The notes below the pieces were generated by a model. It saw only the letters and a list, made by a program, of their open reading frames with translations, had not been told where the DNA came from and made no database searches. 64,000 bases of DNA from Candidatus Aalborgicola defluviihabitans (lineage in GTDB: Bacteria; Pseudomonadota; Gammaproteobacteria; Burkholderiales; Burkholderiaceae_C): assembly GCA_016705575.1 (NCBI GenBank), contig JADIXX010000008.1, positions 806,001-870,000 of the forward strand. The letters are read 5' to 3'. Each line of letters begins with the position of its first letter. Position 1 is the first letter of the stretch. The translations under genes and the position numbers were made by a program. Shown here piece by piece: positions 33,017 to 41,103 of this stretch.

Positions 33017-35638
33017 ATGAAGCTGATCGCTGGTTTGGTGTTCTCGTGTCTGTTATCACTGCAGGCATTTGCCGCTGAAGATGTACTCCCCCTGCGCCTG
33101 CCCAGTGGCGTAACACCCACCGCTTACCGACTGGCGCTCACCGTAGACCCCAACCAGGAACGCCACCAGGGCGAGGTGGGCATTGACGTCACCATCACCC
33201 AACCCGGCACGGTTATCCGGCTCAATGCGGCCGAAATCACCGTCACGTCGGCTCGACTGGAGCTGGGCGGCAAGACTTATGTAGCCCGCGCCCGTATCCG
33301 CAATTCGGACCTGATGGACCTGGAATTTGACACCCCCTATCCTGCAGGCCAGGGCTTGCTGACGGTGGCGTTCAGCGGACGGCTGGAAGACAAGGACAGC
33401 CAAGGGCTGTTCCGTCAGAAAGAGGGTGGCGACTGGTATGCGTTTACCCAGTTTGAGTCCATCAGTGCGCGCCGGGCCTTCCCCGGATTTGACGAGCCGG
33501 GCTGGAAAGTGCCGTGGACGCTATCTCTGACGATTCCACAAGGCATGACGGCCGTGGCCAGCGCTCCCATGGCGCGCGAAGTGCTGCTAAGCAACGGCCA
33601 AAAACGTGTGGAATTTCAGACCACAAAGCCACTGCCAAGCTACTTGTTGGCGTTTGGCGTAGGGCCATTCGACATTCTGGATGGCGGCATGGCCGGAAAG
33701 ACGCCCGTGCGTTTCATTACGCCACGCGGTCGTGCTCATGAAGCTAGGTTTGCCGCCAGTATGACGCCCGAAATCCTGGGTCGGCTGGAGGCCTACTTTG
33801 GCACACCCTATCCCTATGAAAAACTCGATGTGATGGCACTGCCCATGACTTTGAGCTTTGGCGCCATGGAAAACCCCGGGTTGGTCACATTCTCTTCCCT
33901 GCGCCTGTTGGCCAAACAAGGGGAAGAGTCTGCACCATTCAAACGCTACTTTGTCTCCACCCAAGCCCATGAACTGGCTCATATGTGGTTTGGTGACCTG
34001 GTGACCATGGCCTGGTGGGATGACCTGTGGCTTAACGAGTCCTTTGCCTCGTGGATGGCCGACAAGATCACCAGCCAAATGGCCCCTGAGTACCACGAAA
34101 GTGGCACACAGGATGCACGGGCCTGGGCCATGCAGACCGACCGACTGCTATCCACTTCGCAAATTTACCAGCCGGTGACCGGCAGTTTTTCCCAAGGTGA
34201 CCCGCTGGGTGGACAGGTGGCCGCCATCGTCTACGGCAAAGGCCAGGCTACGCTGGCCATGTTCGAAAACTGGTTGGGCGCCGATCGCTTCCAGGCCGGT
34301 GTGCGCCGCTACATGGCCAAGCACGCGTGGGGTAACGCCACCGGCGAAGACTTTGTCGCCGCGCTGGCCCAGGGCGATACGGAATTGGCTGCCGCCTTCA
34401 AGACTTTCACCCACCAGCCTGGCGTTCCGCGCGTAACGGTGGCACTGGATTGCAGCGCAAAGCCTCTGCTGAAACTATCGCAATCACGCTTTTTGCCCGC
34501 TGGTAGCGAAGCCACCAACAGTCCCCTGTGGGAAGTGCCGGTGAAGGTGCGCACACCCGCTGGCGCAGCACAAGTTTTGCTCAAGGGCAAGACGGGGGAA
34601 CTGCCCCTGGCGGACAGCACCTGCCCAGCGTGGGTGCAGGCCAACGCGGGAGGTTCGGGCTATTACCGATCCGTATATGCCCCGGGTGCCATGCGCACGC
34701 TGATGAACACGGCTGATCTGAGCGTGCCCGAGTTGCTGGCCAACCTGGACGATGCCAAGGCCCTGACCGAGTCCGGTGACTTGCGCGTCGCCGAAGCCCT
34801 GTCGATGGCCACCCGTTTTGCCGGCCATCCTTCACGGGAAGTTACAACCACCGCCTTGGGATTGATTGCCCATGTCGAGCCGCTACTGGAACCCAAACAA
34901 CGCTCGGCTTACGCGGCCCTGTGGCAGCAAGCCTTTGGTGAACGGGCACGCAGTTTGGGTCTGCTGGACCGACCCACAGACTCGGCCGATGACCGGCTGT
35001 TGCGAGCAAACTGGGTGGGACGTTTTGCCGAACTGGGCCAAGATGCCGGTCTGCAAACCCAAGCCACCAAACTGGCAAAGGCTTGGCTCAAAGACCGCAA
35101 AAGCCTGCCCGTCAACAGCCGCGCCATGGTGCTGCACGTGGCGGCGCTGTCGGGTGACAAAGCCTATTTTGATGCCCTGTTGGCTGCCGTACACGACAAC
35201 CCCGACCGGCGCGAACGCGCCGATATTTATGCTGCACTGGGCGGCTTTCGCAAACCTTCACTGTCCCAAGCTGCACGGGAACTGTGGTTATCGCCACAGC
35301 ATGACATCCGCGAGGTCATGACCGCCGTACGCGGCCGTGGCCGTGCGGCGGTTGGGCCAGAGCCTTTGTTCCAGTTCATGGAGAAGCATTTCACAGAGTT
35401 GTCACACAAGCTGCCCAACGAGATGGTGGCCCGCTTTCCGCAGATGTTTACCGGCAGCTGCTCGCGTGATCAGGCCCAGCGGATGGTCAACCTGTTCACC
35501 CCGCACCTGGCTGCTGTGGACGGCATGGCAAAGTCCCTGGAGCAATCAGTGGAAACAGTGCGCCTGTGCGCAAGTTACCGGGAGGTGCAACGGGCCAGCC
35601 TGCAAGGCTTCCTCAAGCCACTGCAAGCCACGCGGTAA
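33017..35638 (+). CDS. M1 family aminopeptidase
   Basis: An 873-residue zinc aminopeptidase. The ATG at 33017 gives a signal peptide (cleavage near AFAAED, about residue 20); a longer frame from 32945 would bury it. The exopeptidase motif GAMEN is near 281-285, and the zinc site is HELAH at 318-322 with Glu341 eighteen residues later. A C-terminal helical ERAP1-like domain follows. It is exported, so it probably trims peptides in the periplasm. The lepB gene is convergent, with a 24-base gap. Confidence 0.94.
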   Translation: MKLIAGLVFSCLLSLQAFAAEDVLPLRLPSGVTPTAYRLALTVDPNQERHQGEVGIDVTITQPGTVIRLNAAEITVTSARLELGGKTYVARARIRNSDLMDLEFDTPYPAGQGLLTVAFSGRLEDKDSQGLFRQKEGGDWYAFTQFESISARRAFPGFDEPGWKVPWTLSLTIPQGMTAVASAPMAREVLLSNGQKRVEFQTTKPLPSYLLAFGVGPFDILDGGMAGKTPVRFITPRGRAHEARFAASMTPEILGRLEAYFGTPYPYEKLDVMALPMTLSFGAMENPGLVTFSSLRLLAKQGEESAPFKRYFVSTQAHELAHMWFGDLVTMAWWDDLWLNESFASWMADKITSQMAPEYHESGTQDARAWAMQTDRLLSTSQIYQPVTGSFSQGDPLGGQVAAIVYGKGQATLAMFENWLGADRFQAGVRRYMAKHAWGNATGEDFVAALAQGDTELAAAFKTFTHQPGVPRVTVALDCSAKPLLKLSQSRFLPAGSEATNSPLWEVPVKVRTPAGAAQVLLKGKTGELPLADSTCPAWVQANAGGSGYYRSVYAPGAMRTLMNTADLSVPELLANLDDAKALTESGDLRVAEALSMATRFAGHPSREVTTTALGLIAHVEPLLEPKQRSAYAALWQQAFGERARSLGLLDRPTDSADDRLLRANWVGRFAELGQDAGLQTQATKLAKAWLKDRKSLPVNSRAMVLHVAALSGDKAYFDALLAAVHDNPDRRERADIYAALGGFRKPSLSQAARELWLSPQHDIREVMTAVRGRGRAAVGPEPLFQFMEKHFTELSHKLPNEMVARFPQMFTGSCSRDQAQRMVNLFTPHLAAVDGMAKSLEQSVETVRLCASYREVQRASLQGFLKPLQATR

Positions 35639-35662
35639 ACAGGCACTGGGCGCGCTGCACGG

Positions 35663-36343
35663 TTACTGGATACGCTGCGCAGTGCGCTCCATCCGGGGTT
35701 GCCAGTCTTCCTTGATGGCTGCCGACACCACAATGTGATGGGCCCGACCGATCAACAGGTGGCGAGGCACCAGGCCGATGTAGCGTGAGTCAGCACTGTT
35801 GTCACGGTTGTCACCCAAAAAGAAATACTGGTCGTGCGGAATCACCACGGGGCCCCAATTGCGCCGGGCCATTACGTCAGGTAAAAACTGCACCGTACGT
35901 GTGCTGCCAGCCAGGTGCTCCGTGGCCTGCAAGGCCCGGGTGGATGCGCCGTTGTCCAGTGGCTCTTGATGGCTGTGAACGCTGTCATACGATGCCCGCT
36001 CGCCATTGACGGTGAGCAAGCCATCGCGCAGTTCCACCACGTCACCTGGCACAGCCACCATCCGTTTGATCAGGCGGGTACCGTCCGTGGGGGAGTTGAA
36101 TGTCACTACGTCGCCGCGCTGCGGTGTTCCGGTGGAAAATAGCACCGTGTCGGTCAGCGGCAACTTGAAGTCATAGGCCAGCCGGTCTACCAATACCACG
36201 TCGCCCTCCAGCAATGTGGGGCGCATGGAGCCAGAGGGAATGGGGTTCCAGTCGGCAATGGCCAGGCGGAAAAAGCCAAAGCAGACCAGAAAGGCGATGA
36301 AACCCCGGTTGTCCTTGAAGAAGGCTTTCACCGCAATATCCAA
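35663..36343 (-). CDS. lepB: Signal peptidase I
   Basis: A 226-residue membrane-bound serine protease that removes signal peptides. One N-terminal membrane helix (about 13-30) precedes the catalytic Ser39 in PIPSGSMRPTLLEGD and Lys93 in GTRLIKRMVAVPGD. The C-terminal FFLGDNRDNSADSRYIGLVP is also conserved. The first codon appears to be TTG directly after the stop of the small upstream gene, with no clear ribosome binding site; a GTG four codons later is the other option. It seems to be a second or accessory LepB, since it is not next to lepA or rnc. Confidence 0.9.
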   Translation of the reverse strand: MDIAVKAFFKDNRGFIAFLVCFGFFRLAIADWNPIPSGSMRPTLLEGDVVLVDRLAYDFKLPLTDTVLFSTGTPQRGDVVTFNSPTDGTRLIKRMVAVPGDVVELRDGLLTVNGERASYDSVHSHQEPLDNGASTRALQATEHLAGSTRTVQFLPDVMARRNWGPVVIPHDQYFFLGDNRDNSADSRYIGLVPRHLLIGRAHHIVVSAAIKEDWQPRMERTAQRIQ

Positions 36344-36568
36344 TCAAGCACGGCGGCTGACAACAACCACACGCTCCAGCTGCACAGCAGGCAGTACCGG
36401 GGCGGTCTTGGCCATGCGTGTTGCGGTGGTGGTCAGATCGGCCGGCTGGGTATTGTGGGCCATGCGGTCAAAGCCGGCCAACATGCTGCCATTGAGGACC
36501 AGGGTCATGGCAACGGCGAAAGCAAATCCGGCAAAACTGAAACGGGGGCTGGTGGCAAAGTTCGACAT
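36344..36568 (-). CDS. Small exported or membrane-anchored protein of unknown function
   Basis: A 74-residue protein with one hydrophobic segment (FSFAGFAFAVAMTLVLNGSML, about 10-30) and a polar tail rich in Thr, Ala and Val. Its TGA stop directly abuts the first codon of lepB, so the two are coupled. CGGAG precedes the ATG. I do not recognise the family; small proteins of this shape are common in Burkholderiales. Confidence 0.6.
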   Translation of the reverse strand: MSNFATSPRFSFAGFAFAVAMTLVLNGSMLAGFDRMAHNTQPADLTTTATRMAKTAPVLPAVQLERVVVVSRRA

Positions 36569-36585
36569 GGTGGGCTCCGGTTACT

Positions 36586-36600
36586 GGGTCAAGCTGACCC
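36586..36600. promoter_or_regulatory. Perfect palindrome upstream of the small gene/lepB operon
   Basis: GGGTCA-AGC-TGACCC is a 15-base perfect inverted repeat 18 bases before the ATG of the small gene. It could be an operator or a 5' leader hairpin. No regulator can be assigned. Confidence 0.35.
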
Positions 36601-36702
36601 GATGAGCGAACTGTAGGCACCCGTCCCCTGCGTTACCAGTGGTTTGCGACAGTGTGCAACTGGGTGCGAAGAACCGCGTCTTTTGCGGATTGGACGGTGG
36701 CT

Positions 36703-38922
36703 TTACCGCCCCGGTCGCCAGCGTTTGAGCAACAAGGCGTTGGTCACGACGCTCACCGAGCTCATCGCCATGGCGGCTCCCGCCACCACCGGGTTGAGAT
36801 AGCCCAGCGCCGCCAGGGGAATACCGGCCACGTTGTAGAAGAACGCCCAAAACAGGTTCTGCCGGATTTTGGCCACGGTGCGATCCGATATATCCAACGC
36901 CGCAGCCACCAAACTCAGGTCCCCCCGCATGAGTGTGATGCCGGCTGCGTGCATGGCCACATCCGTGCCGTTGCCCATAGCCAGGCCCACATCGGCCGCC
37001 GCCAGCGCGGGTGCGTCGTTGACGCCGTCACCCACCATGGCAACCGTGTGGCCGCCGTCTTTGAGTCCGGCCACCAGTGATGCCTTGTCGCCCGGCAGCA
37101 CCTCTGCCATCACCTCGCCTTCTTCAGGCCGTAACCCCAAGCGACGGGCCATGGCCTCGGCCGCGCCCCGGTTATCGCCGGAAATCATCACGGTCCGGAT
37201 ACCGCGTGCGCGCAGCGCTTCGAGGGCCTCACGGGCACCGGGCTTGGGTTCATCACCAAAGGCCATGATGGCCTTCAACGTCAAGCCTTCTGTGGTGCGT
37301 TCAGCGACGGCCGACACGGTGAACCCCTGCGCCTGAAGCTCCTGCGCACGGGTGGCAAGCATCCCCATGCGCACACCCAGTTCCTCCATCCAGCGCAAGC
37401 TTCCGATCAAGTAGCTTCTGGCGCCCACCTCTCCCTCACTGCCGCGGCCCGGCACGGCGCGCACGGCATCGGGTGCAATAACCGCCACGCCGCGTTCCTT
37501 GGCAGCGGCCAAGGCAGCGCGCGCCAACGGGTGTTCGCTGCCGCTTTGCAGGCTGGCCACAGCCTGCATGACCGAAGTCTCATCAACCCCTTCCGCACAC
37601 GCCAGGGTGGTCAGGCGCGGCTGACCCACCGTCAGCGTGCCGGTCTTGTCAAAGGCCACCACATCAACCTTATGCGCCAGTTCCAGCGCTTGGGCATCTT
37701 TGATGAGGATGCCATGCTGGGCTGCCACGCCAGTGCCCGCCATGATGGCCGCCGGTGTGGCCAAGCCCAGCGCGCACGGGCAGGCGATAACCAGCACCGC
37801 CACCGCATGAATGACTGCCGTCTCAAACGGGTGCCCACTCAGCCACCAGCCCAGCAGCGTGAGCAAAGCCAGCACCAGCACCACGGGGACGAACACTGCG
37901 CTGACCTTGTCTACCAGACGCTGAATGGGCGCCTTGGCGGCTTGGGCGTCTTCTACCAGACGGATGATGCGCGACAGCACCGTGTCCACGCCCACCGCCG
38001 TCACTTGCAGCACCACACGGCCATCGCCATTGATCGAGCCACCGGTGAGTCCATCACCTGCGTCTTTGCGCACCGGCAGCGGTTCGCCGGTGAGCATGGA
38101 CTCGTCCACCTGGGTTGCGCCTTCTTGCAAGATGCCATCCACCGGAAAGCGTTCGCCGGGCTTGACGACCAGACGGTCACCGAGCATGACCTCTGCAATG
38201 GGCATATCCACCTCACCATTACGGCCCAGCACATGGGCTATATCCGGGCGCAGACCATGCAGGGCGCGGATGGCGGCCGTGGTCTGGCGTTTGGCGCGCG
38301 CCTCCAGCCACTTGCCCAGCAGCACCAGGGTAATAACCACGGCGGAGCCTTCAAAGTACAGGTGCACCATGGCACCATCGCCGGCCTGTAGCCACAACCA
38401 CACCGACAAGGCCCAGCCCGCAGTCGTGCCAATGGCCACCAACAGGTCCATATTGCCGCTGCGCGCCAGCACGGCGTGCCAGCCTGCCTTGTAGAAGCGC
38501 GCACCCAGTATGAATTGCACCGGCGTGGCCAGCGCAAACTGCACCCAGGCTGGCAACATCCAATGCTGGCCAAACCAGTCACCCACCATGGGCAGTGCCA
38601 ACGGAAACGACAGCAGCGCGCCCAGTGCCACCGGGCCAAATCCGGCCCACGGTGATACCGATTCCAGGGCATCCACCTCAGCCGGACTGCGCGGCTCGTA
38701 GCCAGCGTCGCGCACGGCGCGTTTGAGGCGTACCGGCATCTGCGCATCGCCCGCAAAAACAATACGGGCGGATTCTGTAGCCAGGTTGACCGATGCGTCC
38801 TGCACGCCGGGGACTTTTTTCAGGGCGCGCTCAACGCGGCCAACACAGGATGCGCAGGTCATGCCGCCAATGCCGATGTCCAGCGTAGCGCCGGCGGCGG
38901 AGGGAGTAGGGTTTGTTTCCAT
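36703..38922 (-). CDS. copA: Copper-exporting P1B-type ATPase
   Basis: A 739-residue copper pump. The ATG at 38922 is chosen because a CueR-type promoter lies inside the longer open frame. It has one N-terminal heavy-metal domain with MTCASC at 21-26, eight membrane helices, the CPC ion-channel motif (IACPCALGLATPAAI), the phosphorylation site DKTGTLT and the GDGVNDAPAL hinge. It exports Cu(I) from the cytoplasm and is divergent from copZ-cueR, which encode its chaperone and regulator. Confidence 0.95.
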   Translation of the reverse strand: METNPTPSAAGATLDIGIGGMTCASCVGRVERALKKVPGVQDASVNLATESARIVFAGDAQMPVRLKRAVRDAGYEPRSPAEVDALESVSPWAGFGPVALGALLSFPLALPMVGDWFGQHWMLPAWVQFALATPVQFILGARFYKAGWHAVLARSGNMDLLVAIGTTAGWALSVWLWLQAGDGAMVHLYFEGSAVVITLVLLGKWLEARAKRQTTAAIRALHGLRPDIAHVLGRNGEVDMPIAEVMLGDRLVVKPGERFPVDGILQEGATQVDESMLTGEPLPVRKDAGDGLTGGSINGDGRVVLQVTAVGVDTVLSRIIRLVEDAQAAKAPIQRLVDKVSAVFVPVVLVLALLTLLGWWLSGHPFETAVIHAVAVLVIACPCALGLATPAAIMAGTGVAAQHGILIKDAQALELAHKVDVVAFDKTGTLTVGQPRLTTLACAEGVDETSVMQAVASLQSGSEHPLARAALAAAKERGVAVIAPDAVRAVPGRGSEGEVGARSYLIGSLRWMEELGVRMGMLATRAQELQAQGFTVSAVAERTTEGLTLKAIMAFGDEPKPGAREALEALRARGIRTVMISGDNRGAAEAMARRLGLRPEEGEVMAEVLPGDKASLVAGLKDGGHTVAMVGDGVNDAPALAAADVGLAMGNGTDVAMHAAGITLMRGDLSLVAAALDISDRTVAKIRQNLFWAFFYNVAGIPLAALGYLNPVVAGAAMAMSSVSVVTNALLLKRWRPGR

Positions 38923-38929
38923 GGTGTGT

Positions 38930-38960
38930 AGCCTAAACCCTCCCGCCATAGGAAGGTCAA
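38930..38960 (-). promoter_or_regulatory. CueR-type promoter for copA
   Basis: On the minus strand TTGACC and TAGGCT are separated by exactly 19 bases, the long spacer typical of MerR-family promoters. The spacer carries the dyad ACCTTCC...GGGAGGGT. The -10 element ends 8 bases before the copA ATG, which implies a very short leader. Confidence 0.75.
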
Positions 38961-38978
38961 GTGCGGAAGGACAAGTGC

Positions 38979-39009
38979 TTGACTCTCCCACCGTGGTAAG
39001 GTTCAAACT
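38979..39009 (+). promoter_or_regulatory. CueR-type promoter for copZ-cueR
   Basis: TTGACT and CAAACT are again 19 bases apart, with the dyad ACTCTCCCACCGTGGTAAGG between them. It reads toward copZ, 38 bases before its ATG, and lies back to back with the copA promoter. Confidence 0.7.
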
Positions 39010-39047
39010 GTGGCTCTTCTGATTCAACAACCCCACAAGGAACCCCC

Positions 39048-39245
39048 ATGAACCAAACCTTTACCGTAACCGGCATGACCTGCGGCCATTGCGAAAAGGC
39101 CGTGACCCAGGCGCTGCAGCAAGTGGATCCACAGGCCCAGGTGGTGATCGACCGCAGCCACAACAGCGTGCAGGTGCAATCCAACCAGCCACGCCAGGCG
39201 CTGGCAGCTGCGATTACTGAAGAAGGCTATGCCGTTGCCGACTGA
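39048..39245 (+). CDS. copZ: Copper chaperone CopZ (heavy-metal-associated domain protein)
   Basis: A 65-residue single heavy-metal-associated domain, the whole protein being one ferredoxin-like fold. The Cu(I) site MTCGHC is at 10-15 and the C-terminal EEGYAV is typical. It passes Cu(I) to CopA or to the regulator. The end of the gene overlaps cueR by 17 bases, so the two are co-translated from the CueR-type promoter. Confidence 0.92.
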   Translation: MNQTFTVTGMTCGHCEKAVTQALQQVDPQAQVVIDRSHNSVQVQSNQPRQALAAAITEEGYAVAD

Positions 39246-39690
39246 GTCCAAAGGGCAGAACGGAAACGCCGGCCCCATTGCCATTGGCGAGGCGGCGCGC
39301 CAGTCTGGCGTTTCGGCAAAAATGCTGCGCCATTACGAATCGTTGGGCCTCTTGGGGCAGGTCAACCGCACCGACAGCGGCTACCGTCAGTACAGCCCCG
39401 GCGATGTGCACACTCTGCGCTTTATCAAGCGTGGCCGTGACTTGGGCTTTTCCATGGCCGAGATTTCCGAGCTGGTGGGCTTGTGGCACAACCGCAGCCG
39501 TGCCAGCGCCAGCGTCAAGCGCATCGCCCAAAAACACATGGATGAGCTGAACACCCGCATGGCTGCCATGCAGGCCATGCAGCGCTCCCTGCAAGACCTG
39601 CTGCAGAACTGCCATGGTGACGCCCGCCCTGACTGCCCTATCCTGGATGATTTGGCCGGCAAAGGCAGCACCGGGGCCAACTGTCATTGA
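39229..39690 (+). CDS. cueR: Cu(I)-responsive MerR-family regulator CueR
   Basis: A 153-residue MerR-family activator. The winged helix starts at about residue 16 (IAIGEAARQSGVSAKMLRHYE), a dimerisation helix follows, and the metal loop has Cys128 and Cys136 in CHGDARPDC, eight residues apart as in E. coli CueR. A 15-residue extension precedes the usual N-terminus. It should sense Cu(I) and distort the two 19-bp-spacer promoters between itself and copA. Confidence 0.9.
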   Translation: MPLPTESKGQNGNAGPIAIGEAARQSGVSAKMLRHYESLGLLGQVNRTDSGYRQYSPGDVHTLRFIKRGRDLGFSMAEISELVGLWHNRSRASASVKRIAQKHMDELNTRMAAMQAMQRSLQDLLQNCHGDARPDCPILDDLAGKGSTGANCH

Positions 39691-39724
39691 AGGCCCATAA
39701 CCCGCCCGCCGCTACACTGCGCCG

Positions 39725-40375
39725 ATGATCGACCCTTGCACCCTGTACCCGGCACTTGCCAGCGTGGAGCCGTCGCTGCACTCACAGGGCACGTCGATCG
39801 GGCCCATGACCGTGCCCGCTGGTACCGTGCTGTTCAGCGCACAGGCCGCTTGCAGGGGTTTCCCGCTGGTATTGGAAGGCGAAGTCAAGGTCAGCCGCCA
39901 CTCCAGCGACGGACGCTCACTGGAGTTGTACCGGGTGGTGCCAGGTGAACTGTGCCTGGCCTCCAGCGCCAGCCTTTTTCGCAGCCTGCCGCTGTCGGCC
40001 ACCGGCACAGCCACCAAGCCGACCACGCTACTGCTGATTCCACCGGTGCTGTTTAACCAATGGCTGGAGACACCCCCCTTTCGCGATGCCGTGTTGGGCC
40101 TGTTTGCCGAGCGCATGGCAGACCTGACCGGACTGATCGACGCCGTGGCCTTCCAGCGCCTGGACCAACGCCTGGCCGCTGCCCTGCTGGGCCGGGGGCC
40201 CGACCTGGCGCTCACCCACCAGGAACTGGCCGACGAGCTGGGCACGGTGCGGGAAATGGTGTCGCGCCTGCTGCGTCGTTTCGAACGTGAAGGCTGGGTA
40301 GAGCTGGCACGCGAACGCATTCACATCCGCGATAGCGCCGCGTTGCGCACTGTGGCCGCAGCATTGCCAAACTAA
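39725..40375 (+). CDS. Crp/Fnr family transcriptional regulator
   Basis: A 216-residue cyclic-nucleotide-binding-like regulator: a beta-barrel sensor (about 20-110), a dimer helix and a C-terminal winged helix with LTHQELADELGTVREMVSRLLRRFEREG (about 162-190). It has only two Cys in the sensor region beyond Cys5, not the N-terminal cluster pattern of Fnr, so an iron-sulfur sensor is unlikely. It follows cueR by 34 bases on the same strand and precedes the sulfur/CBB region; a role in redox or sulfur control is only a guess. Confidence 0.85.
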   Translation: MIDPCTLYPALASVEPSLHSQGTSIGPMTVPAGTVLFSAQAACRGFPLVLEGEVKVSRHSSDGRSLELYRVVPGELCLASSASLFRSLPLSATGTATKPTTLLLIPPVLFNQWLETPPFRDAVLGLFAERMADLTGLIDAVAFQRLDQRLAAALLGRGPDLALTHQELADELGTVREMVSRLLRRFEREGWVELARERIHIRDSAALRTVAAALPN

Positions 40376-40391
40376 GAATTGGTACGGTCGA

Positions 40392-40452
40392 TTTACTATG
40401 TTTTTCATAGCTACTTAGGCATATTTCACGAGGGCTAGACACCCATTCTGGC
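40392..40452 (+). repeat. Two-hairpin dispersed intergenic repeat, copy D
   Basis: The left arm CTATGTTTTTCATAG is a perfect 5-bp hairpin with a T-rich loop. The right part is ATATTTCACGAGGGCTAGA. It starts 17 bases after the Crp/Fnr gene and lies directly before the sqr fragment. Confidence 0.8.
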
Positions 40453-40464
40453 GTAAAAAACGTC

Positions 40465-40897
40465 TCAACGAATCAAACGGGCGATGCCCAGCGCCTTAAG
40501 CACATACTTCTCGTAAATGGGCTCCGGAGTGCCGTTCTTCATCTTGCGCATGAAGTACTTCTCAAAGGCAATTTTGGCCAGATGAACCCATTTGCCCTTC
40601 TTGAACCAGTTGACGTTGCGCGGCGGTATTTGCGGCAAGGCCACAAAGGCCGCACCGGTGTCGCCCATGTCCGCCAGGCAGATGGCGTTCCACGTGGCCT
40701 TGGTCGTGACGGGCTGGCCAGCCAGTTCGTCCTTGATGTTGTGCACGATGGCCGACACCATGGTCTCGATCATGTAGCCTGTCTTGGGTGCCCCGGTGGG
40801 AACCGGTGTGGCCTCCACCGGCGGAATGGCCACGCAGACGCCCGCAGAGAAGATGTTCTTGTAGGCTTTGCTGCGCTGGTATTCGTCGATCAGCACG
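40465..40897 (-). pseudogene. 3' fragment of sqr (duplicated C-terminal part)
   Basis: The frame encodes the last 143 residues of sulfide:quinone oxidoreductase, from VLIDEYQRSKAYKNIFSAG to the C-terminal RLIR, and is nearly identical to residues 282-424 of the intact Sqr encoded at 55577-56851. Similarity stops sharply at 40897; upstream the frame continues for about 20 unrelated codons to an ATG at 40962. The FAD-binding N-terminus and the Cys128/Cys160 positions are missing, so it cannot be a working enzyme. It is bracketed by repeat copies D and E and is in the same orientation as the full gene. Confidence 0.85.
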
Positions 40898-41021
40898 CCG
40901 CACCGCACTTGCACGCACCCAGCGCGCCTGCGGGCCACCTGCGGCACCCTAAAACCCACCAAATCAGAGCGCCTCGGTAGCCCTAAATCCGTGCAATACT
41001 TGGTCTCATGCGGTTGAATTT

Positions 41022-41070
41022 CCTATCCCCACTACCACAATTAATTCGAGGGCTACAGCCCGATTTGACC
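41022..41070 (+). repeat. Two-hairpin dispersed intergenic repeat, copy E (degenerate)
   Basis: The right part ATTCGAGGGCTACAGCCC, followed by GATTTGACC, matches the family and forms GGGCT/AGCCC. The left arm (CTATCCCCACTACC) has lost its pairing and part of the middle is missing. It lies between the sqr fragment and cbbO. Confidence 0.6.
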
Positions 41071-41103
41071 TCGAACGCCCTGGCAGCGGATTACTGCACC
41101 TTG

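Noticed and set aside
36660..36702. Terminator after copA
   Set aside because: Only a 4-bp CCGC/GCGG stem with a mixed tail can be drawn; not convincing.
40898..40962. Extension of the sqr fragment to an ATG at 40962, giving a 165-residue protein
   Set aside because: The extra 20 or so residues have no similarity to Sqr and no ribosome binding site; the fragment lacks the FAD domain, so I treat it as a pseudogene.
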